From Guillardia theta CCMP2712 (taxonomy: Eukaryota; Cryptophyceae; Pyrenomonadales; Geminigeraceae), in contig NW_005434672.1 in NCBI RefSeq assembly GCF_000315625.1, positions 305,773-369,772 on the forward strand: 64,000 bases of DNA, read 5' to 3'. Under the pieces are notes generated by a model. It was not told the origin of the DNA and searched no databases. It worked only from the letters and a program-made list of their open reading frames with translations. Shown here piece by piece: positions 54,124 to 64,000 of this stretch. Positions within the stretch are counted from its first letter, which is position 1, and the number at the start of each line of letters is the position of its first letter. The position numbers and the translations under genes are program-made.

Positions 54124-55373
54124 ATGGGCGCAGGAGGCGGGGCAGTGGCAGCGGCTGCCATGGCGGTCGCATTGGGAACGATCTTCATGTCATGCGGACT
54201 GGCATCGATGCTGGGGCATGTGAGCTGCTGCAAGCTGAACTCTCCCTCTCCTCTCCCCTATATCCTCCTCCTCGTCCTCTCCCCAGCCCTGCTTCTTTGC
54301 CGAGACTGGCCATGATGCGATTTTGTAACTCACGTTGTCCTGCCCCGCCAGGTGCCGAGCTTCCCGCAAGTCAGCATGTGCGGCATGTATGCTCCTGAGC
54401 GCTACATCTTCACGTTAGGAATGAACGTCAGCGCGATCCTGTTGGCGATCTTGTTGCTCATCAACCACTCCCGCAAGTTTGAGCCCGGTCATCAAGACTC
54501 CTGGGACCTCTACACCAGACTCTCTGCTGGAGTCCAGCTGGGGGTGGGTCTCGCAGCTACAGTCTGCCTAGCTCTCATGGGAACCATCCCCGTCTCCGAG
54601 TTCCCGATCCCCCACGTGCTGTTTGCCGCCTGCTTCTTCGCCCTCCTCGTCGTCTTCCAGGTTTGGAACTCCACCGAGAGGATCTGCATGCGATCCCGCA
54701 CGTTCTCGACCCTCTCGATGGAGCAGCAGAACCTCTCCATCATGAAGGAGACCTGGATGGTGGCATGGATGGTCGTCACCGCAGTCAGCTTCGTCACCTG
54801 GCAGACCACTGGAAACAGCATCGTCCAGTACATCGCGATCTCAGCCGTCCTGCTCTACTTCAGGTGCTCCTCTCCTCTCCCCCTTCCCTCCTCATCTCAC
54901 ACGCTGGCAGCCCCTACATCATCGAGCTGCGCGACGTGTCGGTGGGCGTCGTGACCAACTCGGAAGAGGATGCGGAGGTGGAGGGTCTTGGCTCCTGCTT
55001 GGGGTCGTTTGTGACATGCCAGTGTAGGTTAGGACAAGGTTGTTGGAAGGAGGCGACAGGGCGGGAGAGGGGCAGAGGAGGAACGGAGCTCCCAAGGGCT
55101 CTGTGGCCATCGCGATCTTTACCATGCTGGTGGGTCATCAGGGCCTGGTCCTTTCCCTTGCCCCCAAGTCCTCCCTGCCTCCCGCCCGTCACGTCTGTGC
55201 CGCCCGTCTTGCTCACGTCTCTGTTGCAGATTATCGTGCTAGCGTTGTTTGCCCTCGTGTTCTCAGTCGGTCTGAATGCTCCTCCCTCCCCTGACTTGAA
55301 GGTTCTCCCTCCCCTGCCTTCACCTCCGCAGCCCGTGACGCCAGCGCAGGTCGGTGCCAGGAGACAGGTCTAG
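54124..55373 (+). CDS. Frag1/DRAM/Sfk1-family membrane protein
   Basis: Four exons (54124-54219, 54352-54863, 54911-54977, 55230-55373) join in phase to 272 residues. Six hydrophobic segments are visible. The first (MAVALGTIFMSCGLASMLGH) leads into a short loop VPSFPQVSMCGMYAPERYIF, which corresponds to the family's conserved P-x-I-S-x-x-G/A-x-x-P-E segment. Then come FTLGMNVSAILLAILLLINH, VQLGVGLAATVCLALMGTI, HVLFAACFFALLVVFQVWN with the conserved His before the Phe-Phe pair, and TWMVAWMVVTAVSFVTWQ; the last helix is IIVLALFALVFSVGL. The family includes PGAP2 (GPI remodelling), DRAM (autophagy) and Sfk1. Which branch this belongs to is not clear. The C-terminus is a Pro-rich cytosolic tail. 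Confidence 0.82.
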
Positions 55374-55936
55374 GGAGAAGGGAAGGAGAAGCAGATTCAT
55401 TCCATCCCTGAATGAGTCTCGTGTGTCTGTAGGAGATGGGAAGTTTTCGAGTGAGCGAGGAGGCGAGAAGAAAGGAGATTCTCATTCTCTACCCTCCTCG
55501 TCGCAGAAGTTTCTGAAGGTTGTTTTTGGATGCGTTGGCCACAAGTTTTTTCTGTGCGAGTTGATGACTAAGTTGTATATGTATGTGAATACATCGAAAT
55601 CGATGACACTCACTAATGTTTCTGAGCAATCGGACAGAAGTGAGCTTGTTCTCTAGTTTCTGTGGTGCGAAGAAAGGAGCATATCGAAGCACGACCTGCT
55701 GATTTTATCCCCTTCTCCCCTCCTCTTCGAGCATCTTTCCATATTCTGTTTCTCGCCTCCTTTGCTTCCTGTCTCCGTCAGATTCTTGTCTCCTCGTCCG
55801 ACTTTGATTTTGACCTTTCAGCCCCTCCTCCCCTGCCCCACCCGTTTTGACGAGACCAACTTGTCAAAATCCGCGGCATCCGTCAACGTCGCAAAGATAC
55901 AAATAAAAGGAAGGGGGGAGGAGAAGAAGAGAGGAA
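55374..55936. other. Intergenic spacer
   Basis: 3' flank of the Frag1-type gene and promoter of the U-box gene. No repeats or coding signal of note. Confidence 0.3.
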
Positions 55937-56314
55937 ATGCAAGTGCAAAGCCACAAGCGGATTTCGGACTTTCTCCTACTGCACGCGGTACGATGCTCTG
56001 AACCGAAACGAGGAGGAGGAGGCAGCAGCATCGGTCGGGACGGTCTTCACTTTGCCGGCCTTACAGGTCAACCCGAGGCCGAGCAGAGCATACCGACGAG
56101 CTTCCTCTGCCCTATCACGCATGAGGTGATGGAGAATCCGGTGCTGGTGATCGAGTCAGGACACTCGTACGAGGAGGCAGCAATCCTTCACTGGTTCTCC
56201 TCCCATCGCACTGACCCCCTCACCAACATCTCCCTCTCCTGCCTCGCCTTCGTTGACAATCACACGCTCAGGAATGCGATCCAAGAGTTTCTCGCGCGGA
56301 AGAGGGAGCGATGA
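55937..56314 (+). CDS. Small U-box protein (E3 ubiquitin ligase type)
   Basis: A single exon of 125 residues. After a variable N-terminus of about 50 residues the U-box fills the rest: IPTSFLCPITHEVMENPVLV, ESGHSYEEAAILHWFSSH, TDPLTNISLSCLAFVDNH, TLRNAIQEFL. The order FxCPIT, PV, GxxYE, W, DPxT and NxxLRNAI is the full U-box pattern. U-boxes recruit E2 enzymes without zinc. There is no substrate-binding domain, so a partner must supply it or the protein is a minimal co-chaperone-type ligase. It converges on the next gene. Confidence 0.92.
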   Translation: MQVQSHKRISDFLLLHAVRCSEPKRGGGGSSIGRDGLHFAGLTGQPEAEQSIPTSFLCPITHEVMENPVLVIESGHSYEEAAILHWFSSHRTDPLTNISLSCLAFVDNHTLRNAIQEFLARKRER

Positions 56315-56580
56315 GGACGCAGCACATTGAGATGAAGGTTGTGGTGATATTCGCTGAATGTCATGGAAAAGAAGAAGTCGACGATGACGTTGATGAAGCA
56401 GAAAAGGAGGAGGCGTTGAAAGAAAATTGACAGCAGACTGAAGCTGCGATGGCTTTCGTTTCGCTCGATTCTTTACCAACCGCTTCCTCGCCGGCTAATG
56501 CGCGATGCTCCTGTAAAGTTTGGCGTGCGAGGGATACCTGGGAAGACTGATCAACGCAAGGGCAAGAAGCTGAAGCTCCT

Positions 56581-59568
56581 TCACCTCCTCATCTCGTTGA
56601 CAACCGTCAGCGTCGGCGATATCTCTGTCTCTCTCCCTGCCTTGTCTCCCTCCAGCAAAGCCTGTCTTGGTGCCTCCTGCCCCCTTGGCGTCATGATCAG
56701 CTTCGACGGATGCTTCTCCTCCTGTTTGCTGGAGACAAGAAAAGAAACATGAGCGAGGAATGAAATTGCCTGAGCCACAACAAACTCTCCTCTCTTTCCT
56801 CCATCCCTCCTCTCCTGCTCCAACATGCATCCTCCCCAGCTCCCTTCTCCCCTGCGCCCTCACCTTTTCTCTTCCCCATATCCGTACAGTTGCTCGAACT
56901 TCCTCCCCGACGGGGCCACGTGCGTCCTCGGGGTCAGCTGCAAGCTCACCCTGCCATCCTCCACCAGCACGCGATCGTTCAGCCTATGGTCCCCGGCACA
57001 GAAACCGCGGGAGATCACGATCGCTCCGACGTCCTTGTTCTCAGAGTTTGCCTCCATGTTGATCGCCGACCTCTTGCTCACATCCAGGTGATACCCGTAC
57101 GTCCTGTAGAGGAAAAAGTCGAGCTCGGGCTCCTTCCCGGCAAAGTCCGCGGCCAGCCTGCGGGGGCAGGTCACAAGAGCACGGGGAGGAGCTGTGCCCG
57201 TGCTCACTTGTAGATGCTCGAGAGTTTGGAGTGGTCGTGCTGGATGAAGTAAGTCCGAAGGCACTGCACACACAGCAGGATCAGTCGGCGGTTCATCACA
57301 TGGCGGAGGCACCTCAATCAGCCTCTCTGTCTTCACTTCTTGCAGCGCCACGTCGACAGGCTGAGGGTCCAGGGACTTGGCAGCCACCGGCACCAAGACG
57401 TCGCTGTCAGTGACAAGAGCTTCCTTGACCTGCCAGCAGCACGTGACTCAGCCTCAGGCACGCTCGCGGTATCAAGGGAAGGAAGACCTGCTGGCTCGCT
57501 GGTACTGCAGCATTCGCGTTGACCCCGTTCGCCCTGGGAGACGCGTCGGCCAGGTGCCTGTCATGCTTCGAGTTCTTGATGGGAGAGGAAGCATCGAAGA
57601 TGGGCCCCTGGCCTGCAGAGCGAGCATGAGAAGGGTTCAACAGGCCCTCCTCCTCCCCTTACACATCGTCTGGTCGATGTCCCCCGGCGTCATTGGCTTG
57701 TGAGGGACTGGGCGCTCGGCGCCATGAGAAGCTCCGGAGTTCTCTCGCAGGACAAACTGGTGAACGAGGAGCATTTCAGGTCGCAGCAGCCACGGGGTTG
57801 GAGGAGGAGGATGAGAGCGAAAAAGAGGAGAGCAGGAGTTATGAAGGAAGTGGAGGAGAAAGTGTGGGAGAGGCTCAAGGAGGCGAGGAGTCGACAGTTT
57901 TGCATGGAGGCGGGGAGGTGGGTGGGCAGTTAACCCCTGGAAGGGAAGGGGAGGGAGCAGTGGAGAATCTTGAGGTAGCAAGAGGTAGAGGTAGCAAGAG
58001 ACCTTGGCTGAGAGAGGCCTTGAGTTGATCTGCGAGATTTCAGTCGGGTTGTCCTGACTTGGTTCGGGTTCGTTCTCGTTGAGAATCACTTTCAGCTTCG
58101 CGTACAAGGTCTGCCGCTCCGCCGGGTCTTGGAACCGAGCGTCTGGCATGAGGAGAGTCAGGAGGAGGCAGGAGGAGGAGGTGTACGAGGGCGCACTCGG
58201 TTCCTCGGCATCCACTTCCGAGTCGTCTTGGATGCTCAGGTGGTCCATGATCAGCGACAGTAGCGCCTTCTTCTCCACCTTCCATCTAGCGGGGGATCAG
58301 GTCAGGGAAGGGAGCCCAGCTGTCATCGGGAGCAACCTTGCTTGGTTCTGGTGGTAGCTCTTTACCTCCTGCATCAGCTCCTGGGATAGGTTCGCCGTCT
58401 GGAAGTGACTTTTTCTCAGCGAGGTGTTCTCCTCCTGCACCTGCCCCAACCAGCTCTCAGTCCATCCCGGAGCTGCATCGTCTCAGGCTGCAGACCTCGC
58501 AGATTTGTTCCAGCAGTTGTGTGGAATACGTGTACAGCTGCCTCCTGCAGCACCAAATCAACCGCCACGTCTTGGTCCCCGCCACCTACAGCTCCTCGTC
58601 CTGCGCCTCGAGCTTTTCCTGCAACTCGGGCAAGCTCGGATCCTTCAACTGCCGCTGGCTTGGTTCACCGCTCTCAACGTCCTCAGCATGCCTGCTGCAC
58701 ACCGAGCACACGAACGCGTCCCTGGGTGCAGACGCCATCGGCTGCTCCTCTGCCTTCGTGGCACTCGGGGCAGCCTGGGCCTTCTCCCCTCCCTCCCCCG
58801 ACCTCGCCAATCGCTCCTCCGACAAGATGATCGCCTCGGCCTGCAAGATCTGGTCGTACATCTCCTGCGGACTCCGAGGTCAGAGGTCAGGCACGAGAGG
58901 TGCGTCGGGAGGGACCTGCGACCGGTCGAGCAAGTGGGTCTCGCTCTCAAGCAGGATGTCAATGCCGTTGAGCAGCGCGTCTGCCATCTGGTTGCAGTTG
59001 TAACTGCCGTGCTCGTAGCCGAGGCGGATGAGAGCTTCAGAGACGGTCTCTTCGTAAATCTAGAAAGACACGATGAGCAAGAGGAGAAGGAAGAGGAAGA
59101 GGAATGAGGAGGAGGAGGAGGAGGATGAGGATGAAGGGAAAGGGGAAATGTGGCTAGAGGGATTTCGAGCCAGCATCAAGAGCAACAACAAGGTGCTGTT
59201 GTTTTGAAGGCCGGTGATATGGAGGGGAGAAGGATAAAATGTATGTCGAGCACCTGTAACTGGCCCTCTACCGCCATCACCGCTTGATACTGCTGCTTCA
59301 GTTTCTTCTCAGATACTCTTGCCCTCTCCCTCTGCTGATCGTCCTTGAGCAAGGCAGCGTCAACAAACGATCGGAACTCCTCATTCTTGCTGTAGAGGTC
59401 GGACAGGAACGGCGACGACTTGATGGGCTCAGGTAAGTCCGAGGTGTCTCCTCCTTCACCCTGAAAGTGCGGCTCCTTGCCCAGCATTTCAAGGTATTCC
59501 TGCGAATCGATCGTCGGCTGTTGAGGATTCTTCCCTCCCTTGAGCTTCTTCATTCCTTTCGTGAACAT
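56581..59568 (-). CDS. Coiled-coil multi-exon protein, unrecognised
   Basis: From ATG 59568: MFTKGMKKLKGGKNPQQPT, EYLEMLGKEPHFQ, then LLKDDQQRERARVSEKKLKQ (coiled coil), IYEETVSEALIRLGYEHG, MADALLNGIDILLESETHL, MYDQILQAEAIILSEERL, a helical stretch KVEKKALLSLIMDHLSIQ, a segment DARFQDPAERQTLYAKLKV, and FVLRENSGASHG. Near the C-terminus there is a beta-rich part LDFFLYRTYGYHLDVSKRSA, AIVISRGFCAGDHRLNDRV and RVSLQLTPRTHVAPSGRKF. The last exon is SSKQEEKHPSKLIMTPRG to VVNEMRR, stop at 56581. The exon order is consistent on the minus strand, but several joins are not resolved. The protein might be a cytoskeletal or trafficking scaffold; no family recognised. Confidence 0.5.
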
Positions 59569-60678
59569 CCCGGGGACGGCAGACGAATCGAGTCCACAAG
59601 TACGAGAATGAGGGTGTGTGGGAGATCGGGAGGGAGGGTTGGGGGAAAGGAGGAAGAGAAGAGAAGGGAAGGAAGGGACTGAAGGGGACACTGAGAGGGG
59701 GAATGAGGATGTAACGATCAGGTGACGAGCATGAACGCATTCATCATCTTCATGAGCGCGCGGAACGAGCAGCCGTTCTTCGCTCGCAGAGCCATGGCAG
59801 GTCAACGGCGACGAAGAAGGGGTCACTGACCATTTTGAAGGCTACGGATATCGAGGGGGTGGGGGTGGGGATATTCATCTGAAACTCCAGGAAGTTGAGT
59901 GGTACTGCATGGTGAAAGTGGGGGTACTGAGGTGATTCGACGCTTTTTGCCAGGGTACCGTCCGAGTCAGATATCAGAGCATGGAGTCAAGAGGTGGGGG
60001 CGAACAGTGAGAGGGAGGGAGGGAGGGAGGGAGGGAGGGAGAGGAGCAGAAATGGGATGAAGGAGGAGGATGACAGATATGAATGTGGAGAAAGATGAAT
60101 AGATGCAAGACAGCAGATCGACGTCATCCACCAGTTTGAAGGATCTGTTCGACCGGAGTTTGCGATGACGGTCTCTGCAAAGGACTTTCGTCTAGCAGTT
60201 CGAGGAATCGTTCCCTAGTGCAAGATTGGCAGCATGATAGGAAGTGTGAAGTAGGCTTATGACATGGAACGGATATCGTGTGGATTTCAGACTTGGACGC
60301 ACCATCAACAAAGTTCCTGCACCCCATCCCAGGAACAGAGAAGAGCAGAGGTGAAAAATGCAGCAGGATTCGATCAAAGTGTGCATGGGACGAGTTTGAC
60401 ATGACATCTCCTGGACATCAAGGCCGATACTCGTGCTGCTGGAGCCGGGCCCTGTCTTGGCTTTCACGCTTCACTTTTGTGTTCAGTTAATTTGGAATCA
60501 ATCAATTCGAGATGCCCCGAGCACCGGAGAGGCGGAGACGACGTCCCGTCTCTAGCGGTCGGTTGCTAGCCAGTGTTCCTTTAGATAGCGGTTTCTTTAG
60601 CCCTTGATCAGTATGACGTAGTCGACCATAGTCGTACACACGATCTTGTTCTCAGCGACCCCCCCAACAGCGTTTTCC
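59569..60678. other. Intergenic region with GGGGTA tract and GGGA repeat
   Basis: GGGGGTGGGGGTGGGG at about 59856, GGGGGTACTG near 59920 and GGGTACCG at 59955; a GGGA tetranucleotide repeat at 60010-60042. It lies upstream of the coiled-coil gene and downstream of SAS-6. No coding signal seen from 60050 to 60678. Confidence 0.5.
60010..60042. repeat. GGGA tetranucleotide microsatellite
   Basis: About eight perfect copies of GGGA/AGGG. Confidence 0.95.
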
Positions 60679-62008
60679 TCATTTCATCCCAGAGCGGGAG
60701 GTAGAGGCCTTGCTGAGCTGGAGGAGAAGAGATGGGTTCTTCACCTTCGCATCGCAGTTACGGGAGGAGCCGAGGAGCGAGCGAGCAGATACCTTGATGA
60801 CGGACTCGATGTCCTGAAGTCTTGACTGCACGAGGGAGAGCCTCGACTTGAGGGTGTTGTAGCGGAAGCAGATGTGAGCACGGATAACGTCCTCGGGCGA
60901 AGCGATAAAATTACACTGAGAGAGCATGTCAGAGATGGGAACGGGGGGGAGGGAAAAGAAGTAGGAAGGAGGAGGTGGAAAGAGGATGTGGAAAGAGGGG
61001 GTGGGGAGGTAATCGGGAGGAGGGACAGAGGACACAAGAAGTCGGAGGATGGAGGCTGGAGGTGGGAGGGAGGAGGGAAAGGCAGGAGGAAGAAACAGGG
61101 GGAGTGGCCGGGCGGGAGCTCACCGAGAGGAGCTCAACGAACTTGTACTCCATGTTCTGAATGAAATCAAGGCGGGCAAGGCCCTCCCTCTCGATCACGA
61201 ACACAGCCAGGTGACTGAGAGAGTGAGAGAGCAAGGGAAAGAGAGGGGGAAATGGAGAGGGAGAGGGAGAGGGAGGGAACGGTCAGCAAAGAGCAAGCAT
61301 GGACAAGAGCAGACCTGTGGGGCTCTTTGATGCAATTATTCAGCATTCGTATCAATACCTGCTCCCAGCATCAGCTTCACTCCCACAGCAATCACCTCCT
61401 AGAGCGCACATTGGGATACTCCGGGAAGTCGACCATGAGCTTTTGATGCTCCTGGACCTGTAGCAGAGTCATGTGCACTGCCGCTACAACCTCCAGCTAC
61501 CAAACCTGTCGGAACCCATGCTCGTCCAGGTTGTGATTGAAGCTGGACGATGTGATGGTGTCAGCTCCCGCAGGCAGCACAGGGAGAGGAGGGCGAGACT
61601 CACTGGAAGAATAGATCCGTCTCGCTCGTTAGCTCAATCCTCAGGGTCAAGGGATTCTGCGGAGGCAGTCAGCCTGCAGCAGGTGCACAAAGGAGAACGT
61701 GTCGTTCTCTTAACCTGCTCCTCGCCCATGATCAGAATTTTCACCTTGATGGCCTCAAGCGTGCCCAGCTAGAGCAAGGACGGTCAGAGGAAGGGGAAGG
61801 GCTAACAAGGTTCCTTTGCCAGTACCTCCTGTGAAGGGTCGTTGGGATCGGTCTGATTTCTTATTTCGAACGGAACTTCGCGGTCATAAAGAACTCGATG
61901 GCCCTCGGCTGATGCGAAGAGTCAGCATGAGAGGAGGAAGAGGGGGAGTTCGATGTTACCAACGGACGGGTCCTGCTCCTCCACCAGGCTGAAGTCGTAG
62001 GAGTTCAT
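60679..62008 (-). CDS. SASS6: SAS-6 centriole cartwheel protein, short form
   Basis: A multi-exon minus-strand gene from ATG 62008 (MNSYDFSLVEEQDPS). Exons join to the SAS-6 N-terminal domain: LYDREVPFEIRNQTDPND, LEAIKVKILIMGEEQ, NPLTLRIELTSETDLFF, NLDEHGFRQ, VQEHQKLMVDFPEYPNV, LIRMLNNCIKEPHR, HLAVFVIEREGLARLDFIQN then MEYKFVELLS, and VIRAHICFRYNTLKSRLSLV. This order and the DFPEYP and DFIQNMEYKFVELLS blocks are highly diagnostic. SAS-6 dimerises and forms the nine-fold cartwheel that templates centrioles. Here the reading frame stops soon after KVKNPSLLLQLSKAS (TGA at 60679-60681). Only the start of the usual long coiled coil is present, and I found no further coil exon before 60100. It may be a SAS-6-like (SAS6L) form or have an unseen distal exon. 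Confidence 0.88.
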
Positions 62009-62594
62009 TTTCTGCTACAAGAACGCCAAGTGTCAACCCATGGCAGCGCAACCAAACGACTCTCAGCATGCAGATCATGTTTCTCTGGTCATTCCCCTCC
62101 TGAAGTGTATCCAAGCACAACGAAGCCATTCCAATCCCCTGCTCTATTGCTTTCCCATAGCCCCTTCCATGTCTGTGCATGTTCGCATTCCTCCGCCGCT
62201 GCCCATGGCACTGGCATCGCAACCTCGTCTCTCATCATCATCATGCATGCTCCTCCTCCTCCTCTGTCTCCTCCCTCCTCCTCCCTCCCTCTCTTCCGTC
62301 GTCCCCCAGTTCTCCCCACTTCCCGCCATCCGCGGGCTCTTCGAACCTGGTCGTTACATAAATCGGAACTTGTAACTGACAATCGTGGTGGAGGCGGAGC
62401 CATGGTGGGAGGGAGATGGAGAGGAGGACAGTGAGGAGCGTCAAGGCAACCAGGACAGTCATGGCGAACAAGACGAGGTCAGATCCTGCTCTAGTTTCTC
62501 ATGCCCTTGCTCCTCCTGCTCATGCACCTCCAGCACCTCCTGCTCCTCCTCCTCCTGCTCCTCCCTACCTTGGTGCTCTGCATGACTGACTGTG
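62009..62594. other. Divergent promoter region
   Basis: Between SAS-6 (minus) and the methyltransferase (plus). It contains CTCCTC-rich tracts (62245-62300) and CTCCTGCTC repeats (62505-62565). No coding exon supported. Confidence 0.35.
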
Positions 62595-63467
62595 ATGTGC
62601 GTCCCCGACAGTCTGATGCTGTCAGCCCTGCTGTCTTGCCTCGCCCTATGTCGAAGTGTCGGGCCAGTGGTGCCTGACAGTCTGAGGCTGCGAGGAGGAA
62701 CTGGTATCGACGCCCCTCCGTCCTCAGCCTGCATCAAGGTCTACTCGGAGAACGCGCAGGGCTACGACACCTGGTTCGAGGAGGCGTACTTTCCCGGCAT
62801 CATCGGCGCCGAGTTTACGTCAGTGGAGAGGGCGATGGAGTCTTTCTTTCCTGAGAGGTCACCTCTGAGGGTGCTGGAGGTTGGGATGGGGACAGGGAGG
62901 TTCTGCCTGCACCTCAAGAAACGCTTCCCCGAGCACGAGATGCTGGGCGTTGAGCCGGCGGAGGGGATGAGGAAGCTTTGCCTCGAGAACTTCAAGAAGC
63001 ACAACCAGACTGTGCAGCTGCTGGAGTGCGCTGCAGAGGACCTGGATGGCTGCAGCCAGCAGGTCGGGGAGAAGGTAGACTGCGCCTTGTTCGTAACAGT
63101 GTTCGGCTTCCTGAAGGACCATGACAAGGCCGTGAGGAACGTGCATGCGGTGCTATCGCCAACAGGGTGCGTACTGGTTGCTTTCATAGACAAGACGACA
63201 GCATGGGGCAAGGACTACTTCCTGATGACCAAGGAGGACAAGTTCTACACCGACGGCACATGTGTAGTTCATCTGGCAGAGGTGGTGGAGGTGTTCCAGA
63301 GGAACGGCTTTGACCTTGTGGAGGATGCTTGCTACCAGACCCTGATGAATTACAACGAGACGAAGTTGGACCTGGACTTCGTCGAGGACGAGGAGGAGGC
63401 CCTTAAGGTTGAGAGAGGATACGGGGATGGCATGTGGTCTGTCCTATGCTTCCGCCCGAGATCGTAG
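62595..63467 (+). CDS. Class I SAM-dependent methyltransferase with N-terminal leader
   Basis: A single exon of about 290 residues. The leader (LMLSALLSCLALCRSVG, then DSLRLRGG) looks like a signal peptide with an LRGG-type mature start, seen in secreted or plastid proteins of secondary algae. The catalytic fold follows: a YSENAQGYDTWFEEAYF opening, motif I LRVLEVGMGTGRFCLHL, acidic motif II HEMLGVEPAEGM, motif post-II CAAEDLDG, motif III DCALFVTVFGFLKDHDKAV and a late strand MWSVLCFRP. This is the pattern of small-molecule methyltransferases (Methyltransf_11/25 type). The substrate is unknown. The start may be ATG 62595 or 62616. The stop is 32 bases from the stop of the facing gene. Confidence 0.85.
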   Translation: MCVPDSLMLSALLSCLALCRSVGPVVPDSLRLRGGTGIDAPPSSACIKVYSENAQGYDTWFEEAYFPGIIGAEFTSVERAMESFFPERSPLRVLEVGMGTGRFCLHLKKRFPEHEMLGVEPAEGMRKLCLENFKKHNQTVQLLECAAEDLDGCSQQVGEKVDCALFVTVFGFLKDHDKAVRNVHAVLSPTGCVLVAFIDKTTAWGKDYFLMTKEDKFYTDGTCVVHLAEVVEVFQRNGFDLVEDACYQTLMNYNETKLDLDFVEDEEEALKVERGYGDGMWSVLCFRPRS

Positions 63468-63499
63468 CGAGCAGATCGTAGAGCACATCACTTTCATCA

Positions 63500-64000
63500 C
63501 TATCTTGAATCTTTCACAGATGCTAGAATTCGATTTACAATCTCATCCTTCTCGAAACAGTCCGAGATGTCGATCCCTACACGCACCATGTGAGGATGGG
63601 AGCACAGCAAAGCAGCATTGACGTACCCTTGGCTTTCGCGAAGTTCCGTAGGTCAGTGACCTGATCAGTTTTCAGAGGTAGCAAGGAGGAGGAGGAGGAG
63701 GAGGAGGAGGAGGAGGAGGAGGAGAAGGTGCAGGAGCAGAAGGAACAGAGGGAAAACAAGATTGAGGCGAGGAGGAGCAGGGACAAGATAGAAAGGCCGA
63801 GGCCTCACCGGGACTGCAGACAGACGGGAGATGTCAAAATCTTTCTGGCTTGAGCCGTTGGCCTGTGGCTTGCTCGCTTCCTTCTTTGCCCTATCCTGCT
63901 CGCCCTGCTGCTCCGCCCTCGGCCCATGATAACCCGATTCTTGCCCTCTTTCTGCCTGCTGTTGCAGAAGAAGAGTGAGCTAGAAGCACAGAAAACATGG
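63500..64000 (-). CDS. 3' end of a gene with a SAP/ARMET-like C-terminal motif
   Basis: Three exons on the minus strand: beyond 64000 to 63809, then 63627-63660, then 63500-63576. The first is polar (Gln/Lys-rich, KDFDISRLSAVP). The spliced C-terminus reads VTDLRNFAKAKG then IDISDCFEKDEIVNRI, stop TAG at 63500-63502. The pattern of Leu-x-x-x-A-x-x-x-G-hydrophobic-x-x-S-x-C-x-E-K-x-E-hydrophobic is typical of SAP-like helix-loop-helix ends, as in ARMET/MANF C-terminal domains and some RING or DnaJ proteins. The 5' part is outside the window, so the main function cannot be read. Confidence 0.65.
63675..63726. repeat. GGA trinucleotide repeat in intron
   Basis: About 15 perfect GGA/GAG units in an intron of the last gene. 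Confidence 0.97.

Overview
The window is draft nuclear DNA of a photosynthetic eukaryote with a secondary plastid, most likely a cryptophyte close to Guillardia theta (inference). Genes are broken by short GT-AG introns, often 45-60 nt. Three predicted proteins begin with a signal peptide followed directly by Phe (33269, minus-strand start 38540, and more weakly 17961), as in plastid-targeted proteins of red-lineage algae. One of them also carries a twin-Arg lumen signal. PIG-P, SAS-6, dysbindin-like, SAP30BP, MORN, NEK-kinase and U-box genes confirm a eukaryote with basal bodies. A 150-base run of N lies at 8186-8335. Exon joins given here were worked out by hand from reading frame, splice sites and family consensus.

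Layout 1-17.1 kb: the 3' part of a NEK-like kinase; a MORN-repeat gene; an intronless C2-PDZ-transporter fusion (3122-6484); a minus-strand leucine-rich-repeat gene; the gap and a CT microsatellite; then a giant + strand gene (about 8946-17085) for a secreted protein with three H-type lectin domains, a filamin-type fold and many beta-rich modules.

Layout 17-34 kb: a mitochondrial-carrier-family gene; a dysbindin-like gene; PIG-P (minus); a secreted PEBP; uncertain small genes; a secreted acidic protein (minus); SAP30BP; an LRR relic; a CorA-type metal transporter (minus); a thylakoid-lumen protein.

Layout 34-50 kb: a DUF3253 protein whose reading frame contains an in-frame UGA at a conserved Cys position, with a well-formed SECIS-like hairpin in the 3' UTR (a candidate new selenoprotein, and the most interesting item here); a plastid-targeted tandem CRAL-TRIO protein with an LGS-R-L repeat (minus); an Sfi1-like protein converging on a long coiled-coil protein; an unrecognised gene; a minus-strand single-pass membrane protein.

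Layout 50-64 kb: a C69 dipeptidase (minus), a Frag1/DRAM/Sfk1 membrane protein, a U-box protein, a coiled-coil gene (minus), a short SAS-6 (minus), a methyltransferase, and the 3' end of a SAP/ARMET-like gene.

Two kinds of non-coding sequence recur between genes, mainly upstream of starts: tracts rich in GTACCCC, several forming near-perfect hairpins, and very GC-rich blocks. Convergent gene ends are packed within 20-270 bp and lack both.
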